DNA of 64,000 nucleotides from contig JALQPE010000786.1 in the NCBI GenBank assembly GCA_030407315.1, positions 1 to 64,000 on the forward strand. The letters run 5' to 3'. The DNA comes from Asparagopsis taxiformis. Its lineage: Eukaryota; Rhodophyta; Florideophyceae; Bonnemaisoniales; Bonnemaisoniaceae. Both the position numbers and the translations under genes were made by a program. Below are positions 50,764 through 61,260 of this stretch, piece after piece. The stretch's first letter is position 1, and each line of letters begins with the position of its first letter. The notes under the pieces were generated by a model that was given only the letters and a program-made list of their open reading frames with translations, did no database searches and was not told the DNA's origin.

Positions 50764-51120
50764 TGAAGCAGGAACGCCAGGACTCAAGGAGAGTGAAGAA
50801 GGGATCTAGGAAGATGGGGAATGAAGCTGTGAGGTGTTTCTGGTATGTGTATATTTTCGGGCATACGATAGAAGTGAGAGTGGGTTTCAAGTGGTGTAAG
50901 ATTTTGCTGACCATGTTCGTGTTTGATGTCTTGATGATTTAATGGGCTGGGGTGGTTTCGAGGAAAGCGGGGATGGTATTGGGAAGGAGCGGATTTTTTG
51001 TAATCTACGTCGTGAGGGTTCTTGAAGTATGTGCGGATGGTGGTGCATGGCGTTCGGATGGTAGGGAGAACGCGATAGTGAGGGAAATGGGTGATCGACG
51101 ATATGCTGACAGGTATTTTG

Positions 51121-51264
51121 TATTCAGGCTGGATACATATTCCGTATTCTGACTGGATACATATTCCGTATTCTGACTGGATACATATTCCATATTCTGG
51201 CTGGATACGTATTTCCTATTCTAACAGGGTATTTATTTCCTATTCTGACCAGATATGTATTTCC
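51121..51264 (+). repeat. 24-bp minisatellite, six copies
   Basis: Six units starting TATTCTGACTGG at 51121, 51145, 51169, 51193, 51217 and 51241, decaying to the right. Because 24 is a multiple of three, the + strand reads as an eight-residue repeat (YSDWIHIP), but the surrounding frame has no other sign of being a gene. Confidence 0.85.
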
Positions 51265-51429
51265 TATTCTAGAGAGACGTATTGTATACCAGCAGTTTCG
51301 TAAATGAGAGAATAAAATACGGTCCGATATGGGCCCTGAATTTACCATCCGCTGTAATTTCTTCCCTCCCGGTTTTCGCCGATATATTTTATACTGGATG
51401 TCGGGCCCTAGTATTCCGCCATATGTACT

Positions 51430-51560
51430 AGAGAAAGTGGACGTCCGCATCCAAAAATTTTTTATTTTTTTTGGACGCGGACGTTCATTTGTTCTAGTAA
51501 ATCTCGGGGCCGACTAGGACCCGTACTAGAGAGACTGGACGTCCGCGTCCATTTCCGAAA
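51430..51560. repeat. GGACGTCC hairpin element
   Basis: GGACGTCCGCATCCAAAAA and its near complement TTTTTGGACGCGGACGTTC flank an AT-rich loop at 51440-51492. Then CTAGAGAGACTGGACGTCCG repeats the left border. Similar words cluster at 22310-22610. Confidence 0.6.
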
Positions 51561-52439
51561 ACACAGACGGTCGTCGTCCAATCAAATAACGGCAGCGAGG
51601 GACGGCTCGTCACGGCGTGGGGATCAGTTTGGCGGCGGCGCAATCCGGGTGCCCCTTCACCAACAATTTTCTCGTGGGACAATTTTTGCGGGACGGTCAA
51701 ATCGCTATTCCGCCGGGCCAGACTGCGCACCCAATTTCAGAGCCGCTCCCCTATTTTCGCGCGAAATCCATCGCTGGTTCCAGCGCATCGCGCGTCTCTA
51801 GAGTCAGTGAGGGGTTAGTCGGTGCCGAGCTTGTACGCATTTCCCAGGTTGTGCGCCGACGTACGCGGGCGGGAATCTCGGTGCGTGCAATAGCGCAACT
51901 TCGGCGTGGCGGTAGGCGGTTATTGGGGGTTGCGTGGCATGAACAAAGAGTAGTTGCGTGGCGAACGAAGAGCGGTCGAAGCGTAGGCGGAGAGTGATAC
52001 GTGGTGTTTCCTAGCGATGTTGGCGCGACTTGCGCAACGGTTTCCGAACCTCGCACAGGTGGTCAGCGGGCGGCGTCTAGGGTGTAAGCGAGTGGGCTCG
52101 ATTCCCGCGCATCGACGGCGTTCCGCGCGACGCGTGTTAGCACCAGCAGTACAAAACGTTCGTTTGTGTGCTCGCGCAAGTGTTCTAATTCCAGTTAGCC
52201 TAGCCCAGTGTGGAGTGCCTCCGTGCGGATAGTTGACGCAAGTAGTAACACAGCGCGCAAACGACAAATCATGTACGGCCTGCCGGACGGGTGCGTAGGC
52301 GGCTCGCGAGCGGCGTCGCTTTATTGCGTACGGCGGCCGTTCCAAGTCATTCAGCGGTAGAATGTCAATTACGCAGGGCGCGGCGAAACTTCGTCAGACG
52401 TCGCGGCTAAGTGTGGGGGTTAAGGCACAACTTGGGAGA
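51561..52439. other. Unassigned region left of element C
   Basis: Open frames exist on + (51617-51997; 52017-52232) and on - (51920-52345) but show no recognisable motif and overlap each other. GC-rich in the middle. I see no element ends in it. Confidence 0.25.
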
Positions 52440-52659
52440 AGATGTTCCGGTCGAAGGTACCTCCGAATCCCTGAGGTGGGGAGCGGAGGGTAGTTATATA
52501 GACTAGGAGGTAGCTCTAGGAGGGGTAAAATGAAGGGTAACTACGAGGAGCTACGAGGAGTAGGCATCGGGAGATCAACCAATAGGAGAGGAGAATGGGA
52601 GATATTGTTGGTGGTGGCGGATCTGGAAACGGTCATAAGGAGAGTGTGACAGGGAGGGC

Positions 52660-52757
52660 CACGTGTAAGAGTCCAGCAATGTAACACGTGTAAGAGTCCA
52701 GCAATGTAACACGTGTAAGAGTCCAGCAATGTAACACGTGTAAGAGTCCAGCAATGT
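52660..52757. repeat. 25-bp tandem repeat, four copies, in the C LTR
   Basis: Units at 52660, 52685, 52710 and 52735 (the last lacks two bases), each beginning CACGTGTAAGAGTCCAGC and identical to one another. Confidence 0.95.
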
Positions 52758-52819
52758 TCGGCAGGAACCCCTGACACGTGGAAACCTGGAGCCGGGCGCG
52801 ACCGGGCCCCGCAGGGCGG

Positions 52820-53130
52820 CTTACAGTGTAAGCTTGTATTTCTTACATGTAAGCTTACAGTTGAAATTTCATTGAAAAACGAGGTTTCCGTCAGTTACAG
52901 TTGTAGTTACCTGTCATACGGGCGTATGTGTGTAAGTAACCCTGTAAGTGGGGCGAAAATGGCTGAAAAAGCCATGTAATCTTGTAAGTAACCGTGTCAG
53001 TCACATGACAGGTGTTGTAAGTCTATCATAACATGTAAGTAGCCTGCTCAAGTGTCTCCTAGGTGGTGTAAGGTATGTGGAAAGCTGTAAGTAGCCTCGT
53101 AGGAGTGGTTACTGTAAGCTTCCCTTGTAG
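52820..53130. repeat. Dispersed TGTAAG/CTTACA motif cluster
   Basis: TGTAAG occurs about ten times and CTTACA three times in 300 bases (TGTAAGTAACC, TGTAAGTAGCC and similar), without a fixed period. It lies in the putative U3 part of the C LTR and could be a transcription-factor cluster. Confidence 0.5.
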
Positions 53131-53247
53131 TTGGGAGCTTTGGTCTCTGTGGAATGGTACTATCTTATTGGTTGGTCGGGGTATGGTGTTATAAGAACAG
53201 GAATCTAGTGTTTACCATGAGGTCTAGAGGGCTGATCCCTGACATCA

Positions 53248-53259
53248 CTCCTTCCTCTG
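53248..53259 (-). other. Polypurine tract of element C
   Basis: Minus strand CAGAGGAAGGAG directly before the LTR. Confidence 0.65.
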
Positions 53260-53299
53260 AATAAGAGTCGTGCTCGACTCGAGACTGAAGGGGAGGATA

Positions 53300-53758
53300 C
53301 TAACCGTTGAAGACTGTTGGGAAGGGGAACACGGTGTGTGTCGGCCTAGGGATTAGGATGAGTGATACGTCCATTTGTTCTTCTTCAGCCAAAGCTGTGA
53401 CGATATTGCGGATCTCATCCGCATAGGACTGGTCGGGGGAGAGGTGCCCATAGGCACCAACTACCCAGTGGTACAGATAACAGATAAAGTTGTATCCTAT
53501 GGCTTCGGAGAGAGGAGCCGGTAAATTTTCGACGTTCGGCGAGAGTTCAATTCGATCTATGATCACAGACAGTAGGTCGAAATCTTCCGCTGTTACACAG
53601 AAGGGGCCAAAGGCATGATAGTATCCATAGCATGAGTGGATTAGGGCCCAGCAAAGTACACTTCGTGCATAAGGTTCTGGGGTAACGTCTTGTAACCATG
53701 TAGTCAATGTCTCGCCAGCGATAACAAGCTGGAGGTAAAACTCAGAAGAGGTGGCCAT
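53300..53758 (-). CDS. Extra sense gene between chromodomain and 3' LTR of element C (152 aa)
   Basis: A complete frame from MATSSEFYLQLVIAGETLTT to PFPTVFNG, beginning in a good context (CCACCATGGCC) 91 bases after the chromodomain stop. It is mostly helical and hydrophobic/acidic (CWALIHSCYGYYHAFGPF, YNFICYLYHWVVGAYG) with no signal peptide or known motif. A TTTCAG occurs a short way upstream, so a spliced subgenomic transcript is possible. It is intact although pol is broken. Unknown function; unlike the antisense genes of A and B it runs in the same direction as pol. Confidence 0.5.
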   Translation of the reverse strand: MATSSEFYLQLVIAGETLTTWLQDVTPEPYARSVLCWALIHSCYGYYHAFGPFCVTAEDFDLLSVIIDRIELSPNVENLPAPLSEAIGYNFICYLYHWVVGAYGHLSPDQSYADEIRNIVTALAEEEQMDVSLILIPRPTHTVFPFPTVFNG

Positions 53759-53848
53759 GGTGGAGAGGGGATATGGATGGGAAGGGGATGTCCAAACGAG
53801 GTTGTGGACTGAAAGGAATTTATAGAGCTGAAACGGAGACCGGGAGTC

Positions 53849-54009
53849 TAATTCTGATGATATTTGTCAAGAAGTTCCTGACAATTTTTAAGGTTTTCTA
53901 TGGAAAGCCAGGAATTTTCGTGATCTGGATAACCTTTCCATTTCACGAGATATTGGAGTTTCCTGTGTCTTTTTCTGTGGTGAAGAATTCTCTCAACTTC
54001 ATATTCGTC
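53849..54009 (-). pseudogene. Chromodomain of element C integrase
   Basis: In a frame different from the integrase, DEYEVERILHHRKRHRKLQY, LVKWKGYPDHENSWLSIENL and CQELLDKYHQN end at a stop at 53849. VERIL, VKWKGY and WLSIENL match the canonical chromodomain closely. One indel near 54012 separates it from the integrase, whose own frame ends at 53943. Confidence 0.85.
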
Positions 54010-54689
54010 AGAGTTTGTTGAAAGTTTGATCGGTGGCGGTGTGGTACTGGTTTTCGCTCGAATGTGTCCTCTACGTAAGGTTTGAGGAGGCTAGAGTGAA
54101 ATGCATTGTGGATTTTGCGATCGATCATTGGTTGGGGAAGGTTCAATCGAAAAGTAACTTCATTGATCTTCTCAGTGATTTCGAATGGTCCACAAAACTT
54201 TGGGTGAAGCTTTCTTGTACCCGATCCATCTTCAAGGGTTAGGTTTGCTGTGGACAGCATGACCTTGTCATTGACCTTGAATGGAGTCGGTAAACGCTTC
54301 CTATTGGCTTGCTTTGCCATTGATTCATTTGCTTTCTTTATGTTTTCGATGGCTTGTTTGGTAGCTTTTCCTATGGTGGATATGAATTTTTCTGCAGTCG
54401 GGTTTTCTGTTTCTAAGGTTTCTATGGGAAGGGTCCTAGGGTGTTGCCCATATGTGAGGAAGAAGGGTGTGAAACTAGTGGCAGCATGTATTGAAGAGTT
54501 GTAAGCTACTTCAAAGTGGGCTAAGTATTCGTCCCAGTTGGTTTTGTTGTAGTTAGCGAAGGCTCTAATCATTTCCTCAATCTTTCGATTAAGTATCTCT
54601 GTTTGTCCATCCGTTTGTGGATGGTATGCGGACGATGGTGATATCTTGGTTTTCAAGGTATGGAAAAGAGACTTCCAGAATTTGCTCAT
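53943..54689 (-). CDS. Integrase C-terminal half of element C
   Basis: Begins at MSKFWKSLFHTLKTKISPSS. Contains the catalytic Glu (TDGQTEILNR) and the C-terminal DNA-binding part (FKVNDKVMLSTANL, LHPKFCGPFEITEKI). The second catalytic Asp lies just upstream across the break (ISDRDPVF in the adjoining frame near 54700). Confidence 0.85.
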   Translation of the reverse strand: MSKFWKSLFHTLKTKISPSSAYHPQTDGQTEILNRKIEEMIRAFANYNKTNWDEYLAHFEVAYNSSIHAATSFTPFFLTYGQHPRTLPIETLETENPTAEKFISTIGKATKQAIENIKKANESMAKQANRKRLPTPFKVNDKVMLSTANLTLEDGSGTRKLHPKFCGPFEITEKINEVTFRLNLPQPMIDRKIHNAFHSSLLKPYVEDTFERKPVPHRHRSNFQQTLTNMKLREFFTTEKDTGNSNIS

Positions 54690-54715
54690 AAATACTGGAT
54701 CGCGGTCACTAATGA

Positions 54716-55640
54716 TTACTGAGGGAGTCCATGGTGTCGATAAATGTTCTCGAAGAATAACTTTGCTGTTTCAACAGCGTTTGGGTCTCTTTCATACGGG
54801 ATGATTCGGAGTAGCTTAGATAATCGATCAACTACAACGAACATTCCGGTGTTGCCTTTCCTGGTTTTGGGTAGAGGTGTCACAAAGTCCATGGTGATGT
54901 GTGTCCACTTCCCCGAAGGGGGTTCTAATGGTTGAAGTAGTCCGAATGGTTTATGGTTTGGAGCCTTAGTTCTTTGGCATGTATCACATGAAGTGACATA
55001 TTCTCTAATGGTTTGTTTCATTTTCTTCCAGTAATATTTTGTAGCTATTCTGTGGCAAGTTTTCTTTACTCCAAGGTGACCAGATTGTGGGGTATCATGA
55101 TGATCATGTAGTAATTGAAGTCGATAGGTCCCTTTCGGTACACATAATCGTTCTTTGTAGTACAGAAGGTTGTTTTCTTTTCGGAAGGAGTTCTTCGGTG
55201 ATTTGTATACTTCTTGGAACTCAGGATCCTTGGTATAATCTTCTTCTTTTATCTTTGCGTTGCCGTCTGATGCAAAGTACGTAGCATTGGTTTCAAACTG
55301 TGATGTTATGGATATTGCTTTCGTCAGAAGAGAGTGGTCTCTAGGGGCGGTTGGTTCTTTGTTCAGAAATTGTCTGGAGAGTGCGTCAGCTACTTTGTTT
55401 GTTTTCCCTTTTATTGGAATTATTTTGAAGTCGAACGAGACAATTGATTCAAGCCATCTTACTTGTCTTTGGGATAGTTGCTTTTGGGTTTCCAAATATC
55501 TGAGGGATAGTGATCAGTGTAAACGGTAAATGGTCTACCATGGAGATATGCTCTCCATGTTCGAAGTGTATCGATGATGGCCAGGAGCTCTCTTTCATGA
55601 GCTGCATACTTTTGTTCGGCTGCATTGAGAGTCTGGAGTA
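54716..55640 (-). CDS. RNase H end and integrase N-terminal half of element C
   Basis: The frame (methionine at 55495) covers the end of RNase H ([33 protein letters not shown]) and the integrase start: zinc module [17 protein letters not shown] with CDTCQRTKA, and the first catalytic Asp in [14 protein letters not shown]. It stops at the end of HHGLPQ, where the next segment is in another frame. The RNase H middle ([22 protein letters not shown]) upstream of 55495 is also in this frame. Confidence 0.85.
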
Positions 55641-56678
55641 GAATGCAACAGGTCGGTATCTATTTGTGTCCTTTTGTTCCAGGACAGCACCAATTGCAAA
55701 TTGAGAAGCATCGGTTGTGACAACTATGTCCTTTTCTGGGTGGAAGGGCATTAGTACTGGGGTTCGAGTCATCACTGTTTTCAGTGTGGTAAAGGATTGT
55801 TCGGCGGAGGGGTTCCACGTGAATGGAGCATTTTTCGTGAGTTCTGTGAGTGGTTTTGCTATGGCTGAGCAGTTTCCGATGAATCTGCGATAATAATTGA
55901 CTAGGCCCAGGAAAGACTGGACGTCTCGTTTGTTCCTTGGCCTTGGCCATTCTTTGATGGTTTTGATCTTGGTTTCTTCAACTGATATTCCTCCTGGTGT
56001 GAGAACATGTCCTAAGTATTCTATCTCTTGTACTGCGAAAGAACACTTTGACATTTTTGCGTACAACTGATTCTTGCGGAGTCTCTGCAGAACTAGCTCA
56101 ATGTGGTGAAGATGATCGGTAAATGAGGAGCTATAAATGAGTATATCATCCAGATATACTATAACAAAGTGATCTAGGTAATCTCTGAAAAGATCATTCA
56201 TCAACGTCATGAACGTTGCAGGAGCATTGGATAATCCGAAGGGAAGCACAAGGAACTCGAAGTGTCCGTACCGGGTTCGGAACGCGGTTAGTGGGATAGA
56301 GTCCTTTTCTAAGCGTACTTGATGGTATCCGGATCTTAGGTCGATTTTACTGAAGTATTTGGCGTCCTTCAGCTGGTCAAAGATATCATCAATTCTAGGG
56401 AGCGGGTAGCTGTTCTTCACAGTGAGGCGATTGAGGGCTCGATAATCGATACACATACGTAGTGCACCGTCTTTTTTACTCACAAATAGAACTGGAGCAC
56501 CCCAAGGGCTGCAACTTGGCTGGATAAATCCTGCTTCCAGGAGTTCATCGAGTTGTTTCTTAAGCTCTCTGAGTTCAGGTGGGGACATCCGATACAGACC
56601 TCTTTTCTGTGGAATACTTTCGGGAACTAGGTCTATTCGGAAGTCAATTTTTCTTTGGGGAGGTAATCCTTTGGGCAA
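55449..56678 (-). CDS. Reverse transcriptase of element C
   Basis: Starts [22 protein letters not shown] motifs: [73 protein letters not shown], catalytic [31 protein letters not shown]. The start of RNase H follows ([18 protein letters not shown]). Near 55640 an indel takes coding to the frame of the RNase H end; the ~50 residues after that point in this frame are not real. Confidence 0.9.
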   Translation of the reverse strand: MPKGLPPQRKIDFRIDLVPESIPQKRGLYRMSPPELRELKKQLDELLEAGFIQPSCSPWGAPVLFVSKKDGALRMCIDYRALNRLTVKNSYPLPRIDDIFDQLKDAKYFSKIDLRSGYHQVRLEKDSIPLTAFRTRYGHFEFLVLPFGLSNAPATFMTLMNDLFRDYLDHFVIVYLDDILIYSSSFTDHLHHIELVLQRLRKNQLYAKMSKCSFAVQEIEYLGHVLTPGGISVEETKIKTIKEWPRPRNKRDVQSFLGLVNYYRRFIGNCSAIAKPLTELTKNAPFTWNPSAEQSFTTLKTVMTRTPVLMPFHPEKDIVVTTDASQFAIGAVLEQKDTNRYRPVAFYSRLSMQPNKSMQLMKESSWPSSIHFEHGEHISMVDHLPFTLITIPQIFGNPKATIPKTSKMA

Positions 56679-56707
56679 CGTTTCTGGGAAAACGTCATTG
56701 TACTTCC

Positions 56708-57163
56708 CTAGAATTTGTTCGACATGTTTAGGAAGTTTTTGTTCGGAGGTCTCTGGTTATTTGGGTTCAATACGACTGCAAACAAAGGGAAATTTTCTTC
56801 GTAGTCTCGGGTCATTGCGCTTAGTGAAATACTTTCGCAAAGATGAAATTCATTTGCGTAGATGGTAAATTTTTTGTTTCGGTGGGAGAATGAGATTTGG
56901 TTCGAGTGGTTATCAATGGTGGCAAAATGGTTGGAGTGCCAATCCTTGCCGAGGATGGCATCATGATTTAACGGGCAGACAGCGAATGACAACTGCTCTG
57001 TGTACCCTTGAATCTGTAGACTGATAGTAGACTTGGTTTGTTCTAAGGTTTGTGTATTCTTGTTGGCCATGGTGGCTAGGTGATTTGTGTCCTTGATCGG
57101 AATTTTGTTCGATAAGCAAAACGATCTGTTCACGTAACTGATCTCGGAACCAGGGTCAAACAT
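56708..57163 (-). CDS. Protease region of element C
   Basis: Reads [20 protein letters not shown] then the flap region and [20 protein letters not shown], the ILG-x-DW box of gypsy proteases. The active-site triad is D-P-G instead of D-S/T-G, so cleavage activity is doubtful in this copy. It is separated from RT by a short gap. Confidence 0.7.
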   Translation of the reverse strand: MFDPGSEISYVNRSFCLSNKIPIKDTNHLATMANKNTQTLEQTKSTISLQIQGYTEQLSFAVCPLNHDAILGKDWHSNHFATIDNHSNQISFSHRNKKFTIYANEFHLCESISLSAMTRDYEENFPLFAVVLNPNNQRPPNKNFLNMSNKF

Positions 57164-57179
57164 GAGTTTTGCTCTAACC

Positions 57180-58196
57180 CCATTTATTTTCCAGACGACA
57201 CTAGTAATCCTATACCAGCTCGTTTGAATGGATCTGGAGTTGTTTCAAAGGGAACTAGGGGAGGGCTTCTTACCATAGTAGGAATTTCTATGGGGTTCTG
57301 GACGTCTTGGGACGGAGATTCGACTAGTTCCGTTTGCCTTTTGGGCAGTTTTTGGCAATATGCCCTGGTTGGCGACAGCGGAGGCAAAGCCCTTTCTTCA
57401 TGCATTGTTCTCTTTCTTCTTTGGTTAACTTTTTGATTTGAATGTTTCCAAGTTCCATGGGGACGGGCCTTGAGGAATTTCCTTCTGGTTACGGCCATAG
57501 TCCTTATTTTTTGAAATACCCCCGTTGGGTCCAAGGCGGCGGTGAGCAGCTTCAACGCGTTCAGCGTCACGCATTGCCTCGGCAAGGTCACGATAATCTT
57601 TGGTACAAAGTTCTTTCCAGATATATTGCTTTAAACCCCTGGTATATCGGTCAATTTGTTCTGCCATACTTATAGTGGGGATGTCAAGGAGAATTCTTTG
57701 GAAATCATCGTGAATGATGATACGTCGCGTACCTGTCTCCAGCGAGCCAATTTATCGCGAGCTACCTTTTCTTTGTTAAGCGTTTCAAAACGAGAGATAA
57801 TAGCCTTTCTTAAGCAGTTCCATGTTTTATTCGCTTCCATCATCGGTTTTTTGATAAACAATCCACCACTCATGAGCAGCTCCAGATAAATAGCTAACAG
57901 CTAGCTGGAGTGAGTCGTCGTCGGTAGCGTTGGCCAGGTAGTTGTCCATGTGCGTAGCCCAGCTTGTGATCGATCCTCTGCAGAGAACTTTTCAGGTTGG
58001 TGTTTCTTTGGTTTAGATTGTCTGATGTTTTTAATACTCTGGAGCTCTTCCTTATACGATCATACGATGCAGCGGCATCGTTTAGGGAGTTCTGCTGGTT
58101 ATTGATCTGGGAGTTGGCTGCCTGGAGTTGAGTTTGTAGATCCTGGACAACCGGGCAAGGTTTTCAATGGTGTAGGGATTACTCATTTTTGTTTTT
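57180..58196 (-). pseudogene. gag of element C (frameshifted)
   Basis: From ATG 58196 (MSNPYTIENLARL) coding passes through at least three frames: a coiled coil (LQTQLQAANSQINNQQNSL), a capsid part (ITSWATHMDNYLANATDDDS, VSYLSGAAHEWW), WNCLRKAIISRFETLNKEKV, MAEQIDRYTRGLKQYIWKEL and a zinc knuckle of the CX2CX4HX4C type (CLRCRQPGHIAKNC at about 57340-57380). The known gag order is preserved. Confidence 0.75.
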
Positions 58197-58270
58197 GAGG
58201 AAGAGAGGAGAGTGTGTGTGTTTACTAGCGTTCTAATGGTTCACCCAAGTCCTAGCGCCCACGATGCTTA

Positions 58271-59439
58271 GCACTATTGATGTGACGAGTATAGTCTTCG
58301 ATAGAGACGAAGGAACGATCACACGGGGCGACAGTTATTTCGACTGATGGTGTTTCGAACTCGGCGTTAACACTGATTTCCAGTAATTCAGAAAAAAATA
58401 TTTATATCAGAAAAGTTTAAAAGTCTGTGGATTTATGTTTGCTGTTGGTAAAGGGCTAATTGGAGCCTCATTCTAGCGGGTGGATATGATTTGAGCGCTT
58501 TTTGAGCTTTTAAACAGTTTATATGGATTCTATTCTGCCTCAGTTGGTATCATGACGATAGGACACGTGTCCTATATGTTGTGGGTAGCTTCTGGACAAG
58601 CTGCAATCGGTACGCACTGCGAGAAACTAAACAGGACAGCTGTCTCTAGGAAGCGTTCACTTCATGAGTGCACAATGCCTAGCTCAAAGGTAAGCTTCTT
58701 GTAGTAACGATTTACCTGAAATCGCTATTAAATTTATGCTGTATTTAATGCTTGCCGAAAGCCCCTCCCAGCCAATCGACTCGTTTTCCTTCATAGTTAC
58801 ATCCAAAAATCAACCCCCAACTACCCAATAAAAAATTCAGCAGCAGCGAATCTCATAATCTACTCGCCCACTTGGCACTGTACATTACGATACTTTACGA
58901 AATACTATGGTCCTACTGGCTCATATGACCACACGTTGCACACATGGCACGCTCAGTTGTACTTGGCCATGTGCCGTGCAACTTCCCTAGCAACCGCTGC
59001 ACATGGCCATTTCAGTAGTGTACAGAGAAGTAGAGGGAGAATGGTGTATGGACAGGGTGCTCTTTCTGCAGTTGCGACACTATAATCCAGTCCTGTAAAA
59101 GTGTATTCAAGCCTAGATAGAAATGCGAATACGGTAGTTATGAGGACATGCTACACTATCATAGTATGTGAGAGTGTATGGGTATATTGGAATGGGAAAT
59201 ATTTGGGGATTGCGAGCCAAGACTTGCCTGCTCTGGCAAATACAATTCCGGCCGATCGGATACACGCGCGCGAAGCGCGCGCCAGTGCGTAGAGGGTACT
59301 TTTCTCGGTTCAACGATACGCATGAACAGGACATACCTCCGGATTCTTTGTGAAGATTATGAGATATCATGGCGACATGAACGCTAAGAATGTCCACTGA
59401 GAGAAGTAAGCGTATCCCAGCACACTCAAATATACGCCT
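58271..59439. other. Unassigned AT-rich region
   Basis: No gene, LTR or repeat recognised. A repeated CACATGGC/GCCATGTG motif occurs near 58940-59010. Confidence 0.3.
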
Positions 59440-61260
59440 CGTGCACTGTTGAGACTTCCCGAAAGTACGCCGGTTCCCTGGGAGCAGCTTCGCGAAGTGG
59501 GGGCCTTTATCACATCACGAATGTCAAACGATTTGTTAGCCAAGTTTCGCATGTTCTCGAACAAGTCTCACAGGCGCAACGGGGCAACAATGATGGGGGA
59601 ACGAAGCGTGCTTGTCGTCATTTTCGTCGCATAGGACTGCCAACTTGTGACGATGAAGAACCTCCGCTCCATTATCTGGACCATGTCAAGAAACTTGAGT
59701 CACTGGAGGCGATCTGTATGGAGCTTTACGACGACCGCGAAAATAATTCTGTGGCAGATTGTTGTTACGAATCCAAGCCCTTGCGAGACACTCCTTTCAC
59801 CAACAGCCTTTCATACTGACCTTTCTACCTTGTTCTCTCAATCATGGCTACTCTCCACCGCGCAGCTCCTCAACTGCTTCCCGACACCATCGACTAATGT
59901 AGCCAACGTCAAATGCTCACAGCGGAACTATTTCTATCTTTCATCAATGAGTTTGTTATACTACAAAGGTCCTCAGCGATTTGTTACTATATGGCTCCAG
60001 ATTTGAACATGTTCAGCACAGTGATATTAGCGGGCGAGAGCTAGACGAAGGTGATGGTGATGGGAATGAATTGGTGAATGGCCAATATTCTCTGTCTTCT
60101 TGGAGATATGACTATGTGCTATGTGAATTGCAAAGTGAATTAGTGGAGTAATGTCACCCATTTCAACGGGAGCGAATATGTCGAGGTGCAACCATTGACA
60201 AAACAATCGTCAGCAAGAATCGAGGTGGAATGGCGCGACTATAGCTCGATGGAGGGCCAAAGCGGCAGTGCAGATGTCTCACGGACGGTCCTCACATCTC
60301 AATTGATGAAGGGATGATAATGTAATCGTTCATGGTCCGATTGCTGTAAAGTCGCCGCTTCGCTCCCATTATGTTTGCGCGATTGCCGTACAAGCATGAC
60401 GCCAATCTTGAGATTTTACCACTGGCAAGATTGAATGGGCAGTATACAACTATTTCACCTCTCAATCAATTGCAGCAGGAAGGATTAGCACCCATCGAAC
60501 AAGCATACGACAATCGTCGCGAGACGCTGAATCGGATCAATGAGCATCTACTATGTCAGGGTGCGTTGAAAGAAATGAATGTTGACTTTGTGGACAATTG
60601 TGAGTGTATTTGATTGCAGTGCATATGGTTGAGGCGCTCAGGAGAGGCACTGACTTGTACCATAACCAGTATCCTTATCCGTGGTATGAAGCTGAAAAAC
60701 GCGGACTATTCGCGAACTAGGTGAACTAATTGTACATCTACCGGCACTGCTTTATTCTTTCGCTGAGAAGATTGATTACTCAAGTTGAGTGGAACCCTTC
60801 GTCTCATCGTGGATCGCAATGTCGCTAACCAAATCCCATCGAAGAACAACGTGAATGTACCATTCAAAGACATGTCTCACTCGAACTGCTGTGGTGTGAT
60901 GAGAAGCCTTCAGTTCTCGACGTTTGTTATTTCCACCCATTCTATTGTACTGTCTGCAGGGGGATTTTCAAGATTTAATTGATTCATCCGTGCAAGTCTG
61001 TTAAGGTGAACTCGTCCAGTGTCGATATTCTTGTCACCGCTGCACACAAGTCGCTAGTATCCAAACTGTCCTTGCTTTCGGCAAATTTTTCAAATGATCA
61101 ATATGCTCCGGGAAGTGAAGAAGGTACCTCAACAGGGTTTTGGATTGATATCGCGCTGCGCTGGGGAGACTATGATTCGCATACCGCTGAAAAGTATTCC
61201 AGAGCAAAATTTCACGACTATGAGACCGACGACATGACGATAGATATGAAAGTCTGACAG
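59440..61260 (+). pseudogene. PRPF8 (pre-mRNA-splicing factor 8) pseudogene
   Basis: Fragments collinear with Prp8, the core protein of the U5 snRNP and spliceosome, occur in several frames: PVPWEQLREV (~59475); CRHFRRIGLPTCDDEEPPLH and ESLEAICMELYDD (~59610-59740); YFYL (~59930); ERICRGATIDKTIVSKN, SRRFAP, LPYKHDANLEILPL and LIEQAYDN-like GLAPIEQAYDNRRETLNRIN (60170-60540); PWYEAEKRGLF (~60680); LRLIVDRNVAN, NNVNVPFKDMSHSN and GVMRSLQFSTFV (60795-60930); KVNSSSVDILVTAAHKSLVS and DIALRWGDYDSHTAEKYSRA (61000-61220). At least three in-frame stops, several frameshifts and large internal deletions (1.8 kb where about 5 kb is expected) mean it is dead. A 20-base GTGAGT...TTGCAG stretch near 60600 could be an intron relic. 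Homology was judged from remembered conserved Prp8 blocks. Confidence 0.8.

Larger units (their letters stand above)
52440..53247 (-). repeat. 3' LTR of element C (left end approximate)
   Basis: The right border is clear: on the minus strand CAGAGGAAGGAG is followed by TGATGTCAGGGATCAG. The left end is not fixed, since no second LTR is available. A TATA-like TATATAA lies on the minus strand at 52500-52494, followed by pyrimidine-rich DNA, as expected for an LTR promoter. Inside are a 25-bp tandem repeat and many TGTAAG words. Confidence 0.6.
52440..58270 (-). mobile_element. Chromovirus C, Ty3/gypsy element with 3' LTR only
   Basis: Minus strand: gag (58196), protease, RT/RNase H, integrase, chromodomain, an extra gene, polypurine tract and a 3' LTR. 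The sequence to the right of gag (58197-59100) has no match to that LTR, so the 5' LTR is missing or unrecognisable. Divergent from A and B, and closer in domain spacing to the common chromoviruses of fungi and plants. Frameshifts occur in gag, between RT and RNase H, within integrase and before the chromodomain. Confidence 0.85.

Noticed and set aside
51091..51303. Frame encoding YSDWIHIP repeats as a gene
   Set aside because: Explained by a 24-bp minisatellite; no coding signal outside it.
53248..58270. A complete element C with two LTRs
   Set aside because: No sequence right of gag up to 59100 matches the 3' LTR, so completeness is not supported.
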